Below are positions 21,660-33,600 of a stretch of 64,000 bases of DNA, piece by piece. The position numbers and the translations under genes are program-made. Position 1 is the first letter of the stretch. Each line of letters opens with the position of its first letter. Source of the DNA: Melampsora larici-populina 98AG31 (taxonomy: Eukaryota; Basidiomycota; Pucciniomycetes; Pucciniales; Melampsoraceae); contig NW_006768802.1 in NCBI RefSeq assembly GCF_000204055.1, positions 761,512 through 825,511 on the forward strand. Reading direction: 5' to 3'. The notes under the pieces were generated by a model. That model made no database searches and had not been told where the DNA came from. It was given only the letters and a program-made list of their open reading frames with translations.

Positions 21660-23951
21660 TTTTGATGTAAGATTGATTTCTAATTAACTTTTTTTCGAAT
21701 AAAACAAATAAGATGATGATTGATTGATGATTGATGATGATGAAGAAGTAAAGTAAAAAGCCACAAGAGAGGGCAGAATGAGTTTGCTGAAGGTTTTATG
21801 GAAAGTCTATGAGAAAGATCCAGAGTGAGTAAAAGTAAGCTTGCAACGGCGGTAATTTTAAGGGTTCGAAGGAGTACTGACAACAGAAATGAATCAATGA
21901 AATCAGATTGAAGTGTGTTGCTCAATTGATGATAGAACTAAGCGATGAATTCCAAGTTGTCGTTAAGGCAATCAAGACCAACTAGACAAACCAATTTCCA
22001 GTCAAAAAATAATGATCAATGATGAGTCTATCGAAAAGAAAAGAAAAGAAATAAATCACACAACTCCACACCAACATACAATTCAACGTCGGTCGTATAG
22101 AAACCCTCTTAGGTAAGAGCTCTTCGAATCTTACCCGAATGATGATCAGACTGGCGAGGAAGAAAGACAAAAAAATGGAAGTTTACAAAGAAAAGAAGTT
22201 TGGTGGTCAAATCAAGAGTCTCGTTTAAATACGGCTCAATTTCGAAAACTATTCTTGCACTCTCTCCACGTCGCCATTTTTTTTATGAAATTTGCTTCAA
22301 ACTAGAAACAAGAGGGGAAGGAATCTGAATTGAATTCGAAATTGATATTGATCTATTGAATTGTGTTGTAATTCAATTCAAATCCAACAGTGACACATAT
22401 GAGAACTTAGAGTACGCATCGCCAAACACTTCATCCTACTTTCTCAAATGCTCAAATCACACTCTGAAGTCTAGCTGGCAAAAGAAATATTAAAATGCAC
22501 CGTAACCTAGATCACGATAGAACAGATCAAGAAATCAAGTCTATAAAGTTTTTTTTTTCAAAGTTCTTGGGTCCTTGCTTGCCAATGTAAGATATTTGAT
22601 CGCAAAGAAATTGGATACGAACTTGCCAAGTCGCGCCTTGCTGAACAACACGCGTGGCCTGCGTGGTTGTGGCGGGATCTGAGTTTGGATCTGGTGAGTG
22701 TAAGTGTATCCCACCGGATGAAACTACTACATCCTACTATGGGTCCCGGTGATATTGCATCTTGCTGCATGTCTTCAAGTCGAATTGTTTTTAACTTGTG
22801 CCTCTCAGCCCTTCTTTGTTTACAAAAAAACTCGCTAAATGGTGCTTCTCAGGAAGGGCCTTCTCAAAGTTTTTTCGAAAATTTCAAAATTCATAAGCAG
22901 TGTTTTGATGTAGGGACATTTGTATTTTAGGCATTCTTTTAACTTGAACCGCCCCTAATATGTATATCCCTTCTAAAGCTTTGTCCACTACTTCACAATC
23001 AAACTTGATGCAAAGTTTCAAGCTTGTATATCAGTGTCACTCCAAATTGGAGAAATCAAGTTTTTTAAAAAACCCTATTGTGGTTAAATTAGACGTTTGA
23101 TGAGAAACTTTTCTGACTTCAACTCCATAAATTCATTCGAACTTGGTTCATGCACCACCAGGTTTTTTGTTTGAGAGCTTCGGTTGGAACATGAACATTG
23201 TATATTTGTATGAAAGCAAGTTACATGGATTGTTGGCAATCTTTGTAAGTCCTCATCTATATTGCAAAGTGTCTTGATGCGAAGTAAGATGAGTCTGCCT
23301 ATGACTCCGAAGATCTGATAAGATGGTTTGTCATCATCTGCAAACCTGAGGATTGAAAATTGAATTTTCTTATTACAAATCAACCAGATCATCAACTTGA
23401 CTTTCAACCAAGTGGTCTCAATTTGGTTCCAAATATTAAAAGTTTCATAAACATCAAGAATTCATAACTCGAATGAAAGAAAAACTCAGGTTTATTTATT
23501 TGTTTGTTTAATGTTACATGACATGGCGGAAAGTTTTTCAAAACGCGATGTTTTCAAAATTAACATCACAAGGTTACCTTTCCAAGACCAAATAAGATAA
23601 AAACCCGAAAAAAGAAAACAAAGTGATTTATACAATGAGGTTTTGTTTTGATTTGATTTGGTTCTTAACCTAGAATAAAAATCGAATAAGAATTGAATAA
23701 AGAGATAAGACTACAAGTTTCAGAAAGGAATAAGTAAACTAATAAGATTTGAATATAAAAGAGAAGAAAGACAGATAATTAGAAAGTTCATGAACAGGTT
23801 AATCAAAATAATGTGTACTGTAAGATGGATTTGTTGGAATTAAGAATCATGAATGGCTTGAATCGTCTTAATCACAAAAAAAAAGCAAAGAATCAGGAAC
23901 CGTGTTTAACCCATTGAAGACGAAGAAAGATAGATACCTTTGAATGGAGTT
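21660..23951. other. Intergenic region, no gene supported
   Basis: 2.3 kb of AT-rich sequence holding the promoter of the pseudo-phosphatase gene near 21660-22000. Short ORFs (for example 23084-23407 minus) have no recognisable family and poor context. Confidence 0.5.
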
Positions 23952-24338
23952 TTAATGATCGATCAAAGTAGGATATTTATGATTTTTACCTAAAGAGAAT
24001 TGTAAAAGGGTTTTACTAAATTCATTAAAAGCCACTCTAATCAAACTCAATTCGTCAGTTGTTGATTCAAGTTTGATGGAAGTTGAAGTTGTTGAAGTAG
24101 GATGATCGACTGTTTGATTAAATAATTGAGGATCTATATTAGAAGTACAAGTGAAAGATGAAGTAGATTGAACTGGTTGATGATTTGATTGATCTTGATC
24201 TTCTTCGTTTGTTTCACCATCTGCATCTAATTCATCATTGTAATCTTGATGATTAGTTTCATTTTCTGAAGGTAATTCTGAATAGTTTTGAATGATTTCT
24301 TTTTCGATTAATCTTTGAGATCGTCTTCCTGATGTCAT
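23952..24338 (-). CDS. Small acidic protein of unknown function
   Basis: An uninterrupted ORF. I chose the ATG at 24338 (MTSGRRSQRLIEKE, 128 aa) rather than the in-frame ATG at 24446, because the longer form would leave only 64 bp to the divergent neighbour and its extra N-terminus (MGLHINYGFTWM) looks like UTR. The middle is rich in Asp, Glu, Asn, Ser and Thr and probably disordered. The C-terminus (ELSLIRVAFNEFSKTLLQFSLG) looks like an amphipathic or coiled-coil helix. The basic head and C-terminal helix could suit a small chromatin or kinetochore subunit, but I do not recognise it. It shares a promoter region with the gene at 24511. Confidence 0.6.
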   Translation of the reverse strand: MTSGRRSQRLIEKEIIQNYSELPSENETNHQDYNDELDADGETNEEDQDQSNHQPVQSTSSFTCTSNIDPQLFNQTVDHPTSTTSTSIKLESTTDELSLIRVAFNEFSKTLLQFSLGKNHKYPTLIDH

Positions 24339-24510
24339 CTTGGTGTGTTTGGATTGGATCGGATGGATTTCTTCAAATTTTAAGTTTTGAAAAAAGTTGA
24401 GTAGTTGAGTCATCCATGTAAACCCATAGTTGATATGTAAACCCATAGTAAGTCATTCAAACTTTTGATGATATTTCATTTCCAGAGAGTTTCCCATCAA
24501 TCAATCCTCA

Positions 24511-25542
24511 ATGTTCTATCCAAGATCAACTCAACTTAACCATTTCATCAAATCATTCTCAACAAACAAATCAACAAACAAATCAAAATCACCAAGATCA
24601 AATTCATTCAATCCAATCCATCATCAACCTAACCACCAATCCAAACCACAACCACAACCACAACCACAACTTCATCAACACCTCGACATCAATTCATTAA
24701 ACCAAAACACTCCAATTCACATCCAACTTCAAGCCATCAAATCATACCAAAAATGTCAACTTTCATCACTAAACCCTATCATTAGGTTCTCAATCGTAAG
24801 AAAGATGAGATTGTTAGACTTACCACCACATCAATCACTTTGGCAATCCATTGGTTCAAAAGATGAAATTAATTTGTATCATTGGATTCATGAAGCGTTT
24901 GGACAATTACTTTATTTGAAAAAACTTTGGAGACCTACAGATGATTGGAATGAGATGGATGATCGAATTGAAAAAGACCAGTTAGAAGAAAACTTATCGA
25001 TCTTGAAAGATTCATTTCAACATCAAATCTTAGGACCACTTGAGTCGAGGTATGGAAATGATGTAGTCGAATCTAATCTGAATCAATTGATCAAATCACA
25101 TCATGGATCTGATTCTTTATCAAACTCTAATAAAAACGTCAACCGAACCGAAGGAGATTCAAGTTTTTTAAAACCAGCGATTGTTTGGAGAAGAAAGTGT
25201 CCCGAAACAGGTGAAGAAGTAATTGAATGGATGAGTGAAAGAACATCAGATGTGGTTTGGCCAGGATTAGTAAGTTTAAGATCAGATCAATACATTCCTA
25301 GAATCTATTGGGAATCAGAAGCTAGAAGGTTTGCGAACCGAAACGGAGGGGTTCCTAGAGGATTAGGTCCAGATGGTCAGATGGCAAAGGTTGATGAAGC
25401 GATTGGTGAAGCGTGTGAATGGGCGGATTCGCAGTCTGATTCGGTGGAAGGTGGGGTGGAGTTACAAGAGGTCATCAAGACTGCTGAAGGGATTTTGATC
25501 AAACAGTTTTTGGAAGAAAGGGATAATTCGGTTCGGTCGTAG
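24511..25542 (+). CDS. Hypothetical protein, probably mitochondrial
   Basis: A single-exon ORF of 343 aa. The N-terminus (MFYPRSTQLNHFIKSFSTNK) is basic, hydroxylated and free of acids, as in mitochondrial targeting peptides. A Ser/Asn/Lys stretch and a short Pro-Gln repeat (QPQPQPQPQ, near 48-56) follow. The folded part runs from about residue 60, with conserved-looking segments RMRLLDLPPHQSLW-like, YHWIHEAFGQLLYLKKLWRP, AIVWRRKCPETGEEVIEWMSE and PRIYWESEARRFANRNGGVPRG. I do not recognise the family; a mitochondrial ribosome or assembly factor is one possibility. It is divergently transcribed from the small gene at 23952-24338, with 172 bp between the starts. Confidence 0.7.
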   Translation: MFYPRSTQLNHFIKSFSTNKSTNKSKSPRSNSFNPIHHQPNHQSKPQPQPQPQLHQHLDINSLNQNTPIHIQLQAIKSYQKCQLSSLNPIIRFSIVRKMRLLDLPPHQSLWQSIGSKDEINLYHWIHEAFGQLLYLKKLWRPTDDWNEMDDRIEKDQLEENLSILKDSFQHQILGPLESRYGNDVVESNLNQLIKSHHGSDSLSNSNKNVNRTEGDSSFLKPAIVWRRKCPETGEEVIEWMSERTSDVVWPGLVSLRSDQYIPRIYWESEARRFANRNGGVPRGLGPDGQMAKVDEAIGEACEWADSQSDSVEGGVELQEVIKTAEGILIKQFLEERDNSVRS

Positions 25543-27667
25543 GATTTGAGATTTGACGAATTTTGAAAATATATCATCGATCATGGGAAGTTGTTTAGAT
25601 TCATACCACTTGATTGGAATTCTATCTTTGTAAAACAAAAAATCTTCAAGGCAGTAGCTTCGGACAGGAAAAATCATGTAAAACACTACTCATGATAACA
25701 TCAATCAAATAAGGAATCAAAAAAAATTAATACATCATCGAAAATCTGATTTTTTTCAAAACTTCAAACGTAGACAAAAGAAAACGTTGATATGATGATA
25801 AACCAACGATGATCACATATTATATGTTAATAAAATCAGAAATCAAACAAAAAACAAATCTAGACAATTCTAAGCGCGTATATAAACAAAAGAGAATGAT
25901 GATTTTAATTGAATCTGATGTCTAAAAATGAGTGCTGAAAAATCTATGTGCTCCTAAAAAAACTATGTTCATTTCTAATGATCATAAACATCATGGGTTC
26001 TTTTGCAATTCAGAAACAAAAACCCATCAAGACCTCATCATCATCTTTTCCAAGATGTTTTTACTTTAAAGTGTACCTTCTTGTATACTTTACTTTTCGT
26101 TCAACTTTGTGAAGTAAAATATTCAAAATATATCTTACTTTGTTATTTATACACAGGCCTGTTGGAGAAAAGAAAACCAATTATTCCTACTTTTCTTGCT
26201 GTGTTACATTAAACTTATCATGACATGCATCTGATTATGCGCTGGATTGCATTGATGGCTTATGACTTACGCATACATTTATATGCATGAAGATATACTT
26301 TATCAAACAGACTCTGATGCTTCAAGCCTTGTAACTTGAGAGGGATTCTCTGAGTCTCAGTGTGAATAGATTATCATAACCTTTTGCGGAAGAGGTAAAT
26401 GAACAGAAACGTTTCCTAAAAGTACGTCCACCCGAGTCTTGAAGCTCGTCTCGATCGCTCAATTGCATAGATTGATAGGTTGGTGCAGACTTGCCGTGGC
26501 ATGTGTTGCAATAGCTTCATCAAGGAAGCCAAGGTCGGTAAAAGGGTTTGTAACTTGGAATCCAGCCTGATCTTTTTTGAAAACTTCAATGATTCTTCAG
26601 CTGCGAGGTGACTGACGTGACGGTGAATTGTCAACAGTTGAAGACAAGCATGTCACAGTTTCAGGATCCTTTAAAAATTATTTCACATGGGCGCAGAAGA
26701 AATCTAACTCGACCTGGAAATCAAAGTCTAACATTTGGGATAGTTTAAATTCACCGGCATGAGCCGCTGATAGCCGTTGATATAAATGTACGGCACAGCC
26801 ATTCTCATTCACCGAATATATGCGAGTGATCGATCGAGCTGGTAAGTAATTTATCGGCCTATGTACCAGTGATAAGACGAATCAATCTACAAATCGTTAA
26901 CGAATCTTTCATGTTTTGTCTCTGTCAAGCCGATCATGGCATTTCGCAATATCATGATAATGTCGATTTCTCGGAAAAAGCACAGTAAAGCCAAGTTCGG
27001 ATTCCGGTTCCTTGATGAGCTAGTCTGTACACAGCCATTTAAGACGCAGTGAACCAAAATAAAAGTCTATCGCCCATTCTACATAAATGGAGAAAATGTA
27101 GCGATATTACGACGCTACTTGTATCAACGGTACATGATCGTGAGGGTAGGGTACTCTTTCTAAAACCCAACTTTTTTGAATTTGACTCTGAACTAAATCA
27201 AATCATCTTGTAACTAGATCTTCTCGCCACCTTTGGAAGTCGATCACAATTTGCCCCTGCGCCGTCACCCAAGCGATTCGTCGAAACTAGAGCGAACTAC
27301 AATTCTGGACCACAGTTTTTTTTGTAACAGATTGCTTAAGCACAGCCTACCTCACGATGCTCGGCTCTCCCTTTATGATTTCGAACAAGACAGTAATAGT
27401 GAGCTTCAATTGAGAAGAGTGAGTTCAGTCCCGAGAAATCCAGGGTGAGGCTTACCAAGCAAGTTTAATTTTTTTTACGCGAACTCTCTGTACGACGCGC
27501 CTGTCGCTCACGAAATACTTTGGTCAATCTTGCCTTTGAGCTTTGTTTCGAATTGGTGGAGATGCTCAATATCTGAAAGAATCGAAAGACTCATCTTCTT
27601 TTTCTTTTTAATCGAGTGTTGTGTCTTCATTTTCCAGTCTCTATCAATCCTAGGACATTTTCTTTCG
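25543..27667. other. Intergenic region upstream of the glucan synthase
   Basis: 2.1 kb. No ORF here has recognisable motifs; the minus-strand ORF 26416-26634 is short and unsupported. The last few hundred bases should contain the glucan synthase promoter. Confidence 0.5.
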
Positions 27668-30600
27668 ATGGTCATGTTATACAATCTTCAGCTATCTTGC
27701 TTGGTACTGATCTATGTCTTTCTGTTCTCACCTATCGATACTCATCCTTATGATCAAAGTTTGGAAAAGTACAATATCAATGTGAACCAGTCTGCTGGAA
27801 ATCAAGTTCTTTCTTACAATGCTGATTGGCCGGAAAAACGGATTAATGGCTATCATCCTAGTCCCTCAAATTGGCGTACCCTGCCCTTCTACACGGTGAT
27901 CCTTGACAGGTTGAGTGACTCTGATTTTCATTATATATGGATTAAAGCAATCTTGAAGAAATGTGACTGATTGTATGTTTGACTTTTGATAGATTGGTGG
28001 ATGGTGATCCATCAAATAATGACTTCTTCGGCACTCGTTCTGAGTGGGAACAATCTGCAACTCGTAAGACATTTCTTACAACACTTGATACCAAACCATT
28101 CGTTCAAAATATCAACTTAATGTGAACATTTCCCTATTTTCTGGACTTTTTTAATCAAGAACTAAGACACGGTGGAGATATCACAGGATTGGCACAAGAT
28201 AGGGTCTTGGATTATATATAGTTGAGCATTTTCATGTCATCATTACATGAATTGATTCTAAAAGCACTTTATAATTCCAAACAGCGGAATGGGTTATCGA
28301 ACTGTTTATATTGCTGGTACCCCCTGGGTGAATATGCCCTGGCAATCAGATAGTTATTCAGCACTCGACTTTACTTTGCTTGATCCACATTTCGGTACCT
28401 TGGAAGACTGGCGTGCAACGATTGACAAGATCCATGCCAAAGGAATGTGAGTCTTTAAACTTCATCCTGTCTGAACAACACGCATAACCGACTGATGTCA
28501 AGGCTCTAGGTATGTGATGCTCGACATGACGGTCAACACAATGGGAGACCGCATTGGGTTCAAAAATTATGTGAATGTCACTGCACCATTTAGCTTGCAA
28601 GGTTACGAAGTCGAATATAAAGACGCTGCACGTACGCCATGGGGGCTCCGAACGTATACCGACTTCAACTTTACCAACACACGTTCTACGGACTGCCCAC
28701 TTCCCAACTTTTATAGCTTGAACGGTTCCAAGGTTGAAGCATTCAACGAAACCATCACCGGATGTTATAATGGTGATTTTGATCAATACGGTGATCTTCA
28801 GGTTATTACTGTTTTTGAACCATTTCAAAGACAACTAGCAAAGTATGGAACTGTTCAAGATCGTCTTCGAGAATGGGATGAGATTGTAGCTCAAAAGCTA
28901 GAAAAACTTACTTGTCTCACTATCCAAGCTTTGGATCCGGATTGCTTCCGAATTGACAAAGCGTCTCAACTGACAGTCGACTTTACGGGAAGGTGGGGAA
29001 AGGCTTTAAAGAATTGTGCAAGAAGTTTAGGAAAAAATAATTTCTTTGCTTCTGGTGAAATGTAAGTGGATGAAGGAAATCAAAAGGTCAACCCATACGG
29101 CGAATGAAATCTTTTTTCTTTTTTCTTCTCATCCCAATGCAGTACAGATGGAGATAAGTTTGCAGCACTATACATTGGACGTGGTCGACAGCCTCAACAT
29201 TATGCCAACTTGACTGTACAGGATGCACTACATATGACAGCCAATCAATCCCAATATTTCATGAGGGAAACTGAACTGCACGCATTTGATTCAGCTTTCT
29301 TTCAATACTCGGTTTATCGGACGTTGACGATTCTTTTGGGCTTGGATCACGAGGTTAATCCGAAGAATGATGTTCCAGTTGATCTAGTCACAGCCTGGAA
29401 TTCACTCTTTGTCTCTAGTGAGAAACATCATCTATCCCTCAGACGTACATCGAGATGCTAAAAGCTTACGATCATCTTTTTGATGACAGATGACTATTTA
29501 AACTCTGAAACTGGAGTGGTAGATCCTCGTCATCTGTATGGTACATCGAATCAGGATCTATTCAGGTGGTCTGCTATCCAAGACGGCACGGAAAAGATGT
29601 TATTAGGTCAACTTATCACTAACTTGGTAGTACCTGGCATCCCACTCCTTTATTATGGAGAGGAACAAGAGATGTATCTATTTGACTCGACAGGTTAGGT
29701 CTACTTTAGACTATTCTCTATATCATCTTATTGTAGAAATGTTCGTAGTACTCACTCGAATTATTCTCGCGATATCCTTAGCCGACAATTACCATTACGG
29801 TCGTCAACCCATGACTTCCTCCCGCTCATGGCAAACCCATGGTTGCTATCGTGCAGGCTCATCATTATATAAGGACATGCCTATCGAGAAAGCGTTGAAT
29901 GGATGTCATGATGAATGGAACAGTCTTGATCATTTCGACCCCACTCCAGCGCCTCGACATATGCTTAAGCACTTCACGTATCTTCGCTCTCAGTATGCTG
30001 CACTTCAGGATGGATTCAATCTCACTCAGCACGGAAACTGGACAGAGACCAACCCATTTCCAAAATCACCTAAAACAAATCGAGAAACTGGCGTCTGGAG
30101 CGTGAGCCGGGGATTCATGATCAATCAGCCAGTCGTAGGAAAAAATGCCAATGTGACTGTTTGGATATTGTACAGCAATCTCAATGAAACGAGAAAGTTG
30201 GAAAATGACTGTACATCAGCTCTTGGAATGTTCGCTCCATATTCAGACTCTATGACGATTCGAAATCTCATCTTTCCCTACGAAACGTATGATTTGAATG
30301 TGTCTCAAAACATATGGTCAGCAGACGGACAGGGTCGCTACCGTGCTTGTCTTCCCTCGATCACATTGAATCCCTTTGGCTTCAAAGTCTTTGTGCCAGC
30401 CAGCGATTGGATGCCACCTATTCCACACCTTGTAGGGTTTACACCAGGTCACGATGCGAGAATCACCTCCAAGCCGCATGAAACCAATTCAACTATTCCA
30501 ATCAAGTTGATGTTCTCCGAGCAGATGTCTTGCAGAAGTGTTTCTTCCGCGGTATCCCTCACGTACACGATCGATCCTTCTTCGGATTCAAAACCACAGA

Positions 30601-33600
30601 TAGACAACAACGCAACGACATGCACATCTATGTCCCCTAATGCGAGCTCCTTTAAAGGTGTTCCTCCTGCTATGTGGATTTGGTCCAGTTCAATAATTCA
30701 AGCTGCCGATGGCATATACCAAATCACTGTCAATAATGTGACCAGCAATGCGGGAGTGTCAACTGACTCGATAGACCATGTGATCATGCGGAAAGGCTCG
30801 ACTGACAACCCGATAACTTTCCAGAATGTGACCTACTCCAAAGGGATTCTGCAAAAGAAGTCAAACGGTATATTCAAAATCGTTTCAAACGCAGCTGGTG
30901 CCGATTCTATGCGTTATTCGATTGATTTTGGGGAAACATACTCATCCTGGAGAAACTATACGTCTGAGTTTGAGTTGCCTTCTGACACATTCAGTACCGT
31001 CCAGTTTTGGAATGGGAACCATATCCGAGTTCAATATCATTCGAAGATGGCAGGCTCGGCAGCTCAAGCGGTGGATTCGGATTATGGCATCGGGCAAGAA
31101 ATAGTAAGAAGAGTGCCCCAGCTACTCTTGAAGGGGCCCTACAATCAATGGTACATAGACGTCCCGTAGAGCTCTAAGTAAAGCGCTTATCTCCAGCTGT
31201 CTATTGACCCATTTTGATTTTGATTTGCCAGGGGATTGGACTCCGGAATACCGAACAACTTCGTCCTTAGAGGAAAGAATTGGACCTTTGACGTTGGTTT
31301 TTGGATTGCCTTCCTAAGCTGACAATTGACTGAATGTATGATTGCTACTTTTCAGGTCATCACAACGTGGCCCAATCACTTCCAGCTCACCACTTTCACT
31401 ACGCGTGACGATGTTGTCTTCGGTGACGTGGATGGGGATGGAGCGCTGGACGTTCTACCTCCTAATACACAAGCTCTCAATTATCTCAATCTTTCCCACC
31501 CAGCTTCACCATTTCTTGGATGGAGGATAACAGTAGATCAACTGAATATGACCTGGAGCGCTTATCCGATTGGAAATGAGTCTGTAGGAATCATGTTATT
31601 CTTTTTATTCGCTATCATTCCATTGTCAACAGCGATATTTGCTTGCTGGGTCTTCAGGAAAGCTTTTTATAGCATCAAATTTAACCAGGTGAGTATTCGA
31701 TGATGATATCTAGAGAAGCCAGTCACATTATACTCATTCAGTCTTCTTTCAAAATCTGTCCTCGAAGTATGGGTTCCAAGAGAAAAGTTCTTTCACAGTC
31801 GTTTCAAAATTACCATTCATTCAAAGTTCAATTGTATACCTAACACAAAAAAGCGAAAAGGCAGAGTTATCGAAGAGTGTTCAAGCGGAATCGCAAGCGG
31901 AGTCTCGCTGGCCAGAGAACCCGGCAATTCGGCGAAAAATCTTGATTGCAACTCTGGAGTATGATATTCCGGATTGGAAGCTACAGGTGAAGATTGGTGG
32001 CCTTGGTGTCATGGCTTCTTTGATGGGCCGAGTCATGGATGATGTGGACCTCGTGTGGGTTGTTCCAAAGGTCAAGGATCTTGTCTATCCAGAAGGGACC
32101 CCAGAGCCGCCGATATCGATCACCATACACGGGAATCAATATCAAATCGGTTGTCAAACTCATCAGCTCCGAAATATAACATATTACTTGCTCGAATCTC
32201 CTATATTCCGAGCGAACACTAAGTCTGACCCTTATCCTGCTCGCATGGATGACCTCGATTCCGCCATATTTTATTCCGCCTGGAACCAAAGCATTGCTGA
32301 AGTCTGTCGTCGCACACCTAACTTGGATATCTATCACATCAACGATTACCACGGTTCACTTGCACCTCTCTATCTTCTTCCAGCGGTACTTCCCGTATGT
32401 CTATCATTACATAATGCAGAATTTCAAGGATTGTGGCCATTAAGAACTATCGCAGAAGGCAATGAAGTCTCTAAAGCGTTCAATCTACCTAGACCTATTT
32501 GTACCAAGTATGTTCAATTTGGGAACATCTTCAACTTACTACACGCTGGTGCAAGGTTCATAAGTCATCACCAGGACAGTATTGGTGTGGCAGGTGTTAG
32601 TGACAAATATGGGAAGCGCAGCTGGGCACGATATCCTGCGTGAGTTCGCTTCAACATATATCATGACACGTCCGCAAGCCTCAACCTCTTTTGTTTGACA
32701 GGTTGTGGACATTGAAAACAATTGACTCTCTTCCAAACCCCGACCCGTGAGTGCTTCTTTCATCAACAATATTTCAGGGAAAGAGTTATGATGAAGAACT
32801 CAAATGTTCTATGATGTTCTTGGATCAGATCCGATAAAGCTGAATTGGACACTGCGCCGACCGACATGAAAGAGGTCATAGTTAACCGTGATGCGGAGTG
32901 AGTTTCGCCAACCAATCCTGAAGTATCTTTATCTCCATCTACCCTCGTTTCTGACTGCTCTGAATCCTGAATATATAGGGAAAAGAGACCAGAGGACAAA
33001 CGAAAAACGCAAGAGTGGGCGGGATTACACCAAGACCCTGATGCTCAGCTGTTCGTCTTCGTTGGAAGATGGTCTATCCAGAAAGGTAACTTCACGCGTG
33101 ATGATGTTTCTGATACCCAGGACTTACTGTGATGCAACTTTCAGGGGTTGATTTGGTCGCAGACGTGTTCACCAAGCTTTTAGAGGAGGAGCCGGATGTA
33201 CAGCTGATCACAGTCGGACCACTAGTCGACCTTTATGGGCGATTTGCAGCAGCAAAACTGAATCGATTGATGGAGATGTATCCAGGTCGAGTGTTTTCTA
33301 AGCCCGAGTTTACAGCTTTACCTCCTTATGTGTTCTCAGGAGGAGACTTTGCTCTGATTCCAAGCCGGTAAGGTCACATTTATATTGTGATTTTCTCAGG
33401 AAGTTATTGACAAATTGCTCATTCATCATCCAGTGATGAACCTTTTGGACTAGTCGCTGTTGAATTCGGCCGAGGTGGGGCGTTAGGCGTGGGGAGCCGT
33501 CTGGGAGGCCTGGGTCGCATGCCGGGTTGGTGGTTTCCCGTAAGTTTACCCGGATCAAAAAAGCCGGAGAGTTCATCTTAATAAAAAAGCCGTAGAATTC

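Noticed and set aside
23084..23407. 107-aa minus-strand ORF
   Set aside because: Isolated, no recognisable motif, no supporting exons; likely chance or old repeat.
26416..26634. 72-aa minus-strand ORF with mildly protein-like composition
   Set aside because: No family, no signal peptide, no neighbouring exons in phase.
31689..31722. Alternative 34-nt intron after exon 10 of the glucan synthase
   Set aside because: Too short for a typical fungal intron; the 49-nt alternative (31693-31741) keeps frame and a family-like KFNQV junction.
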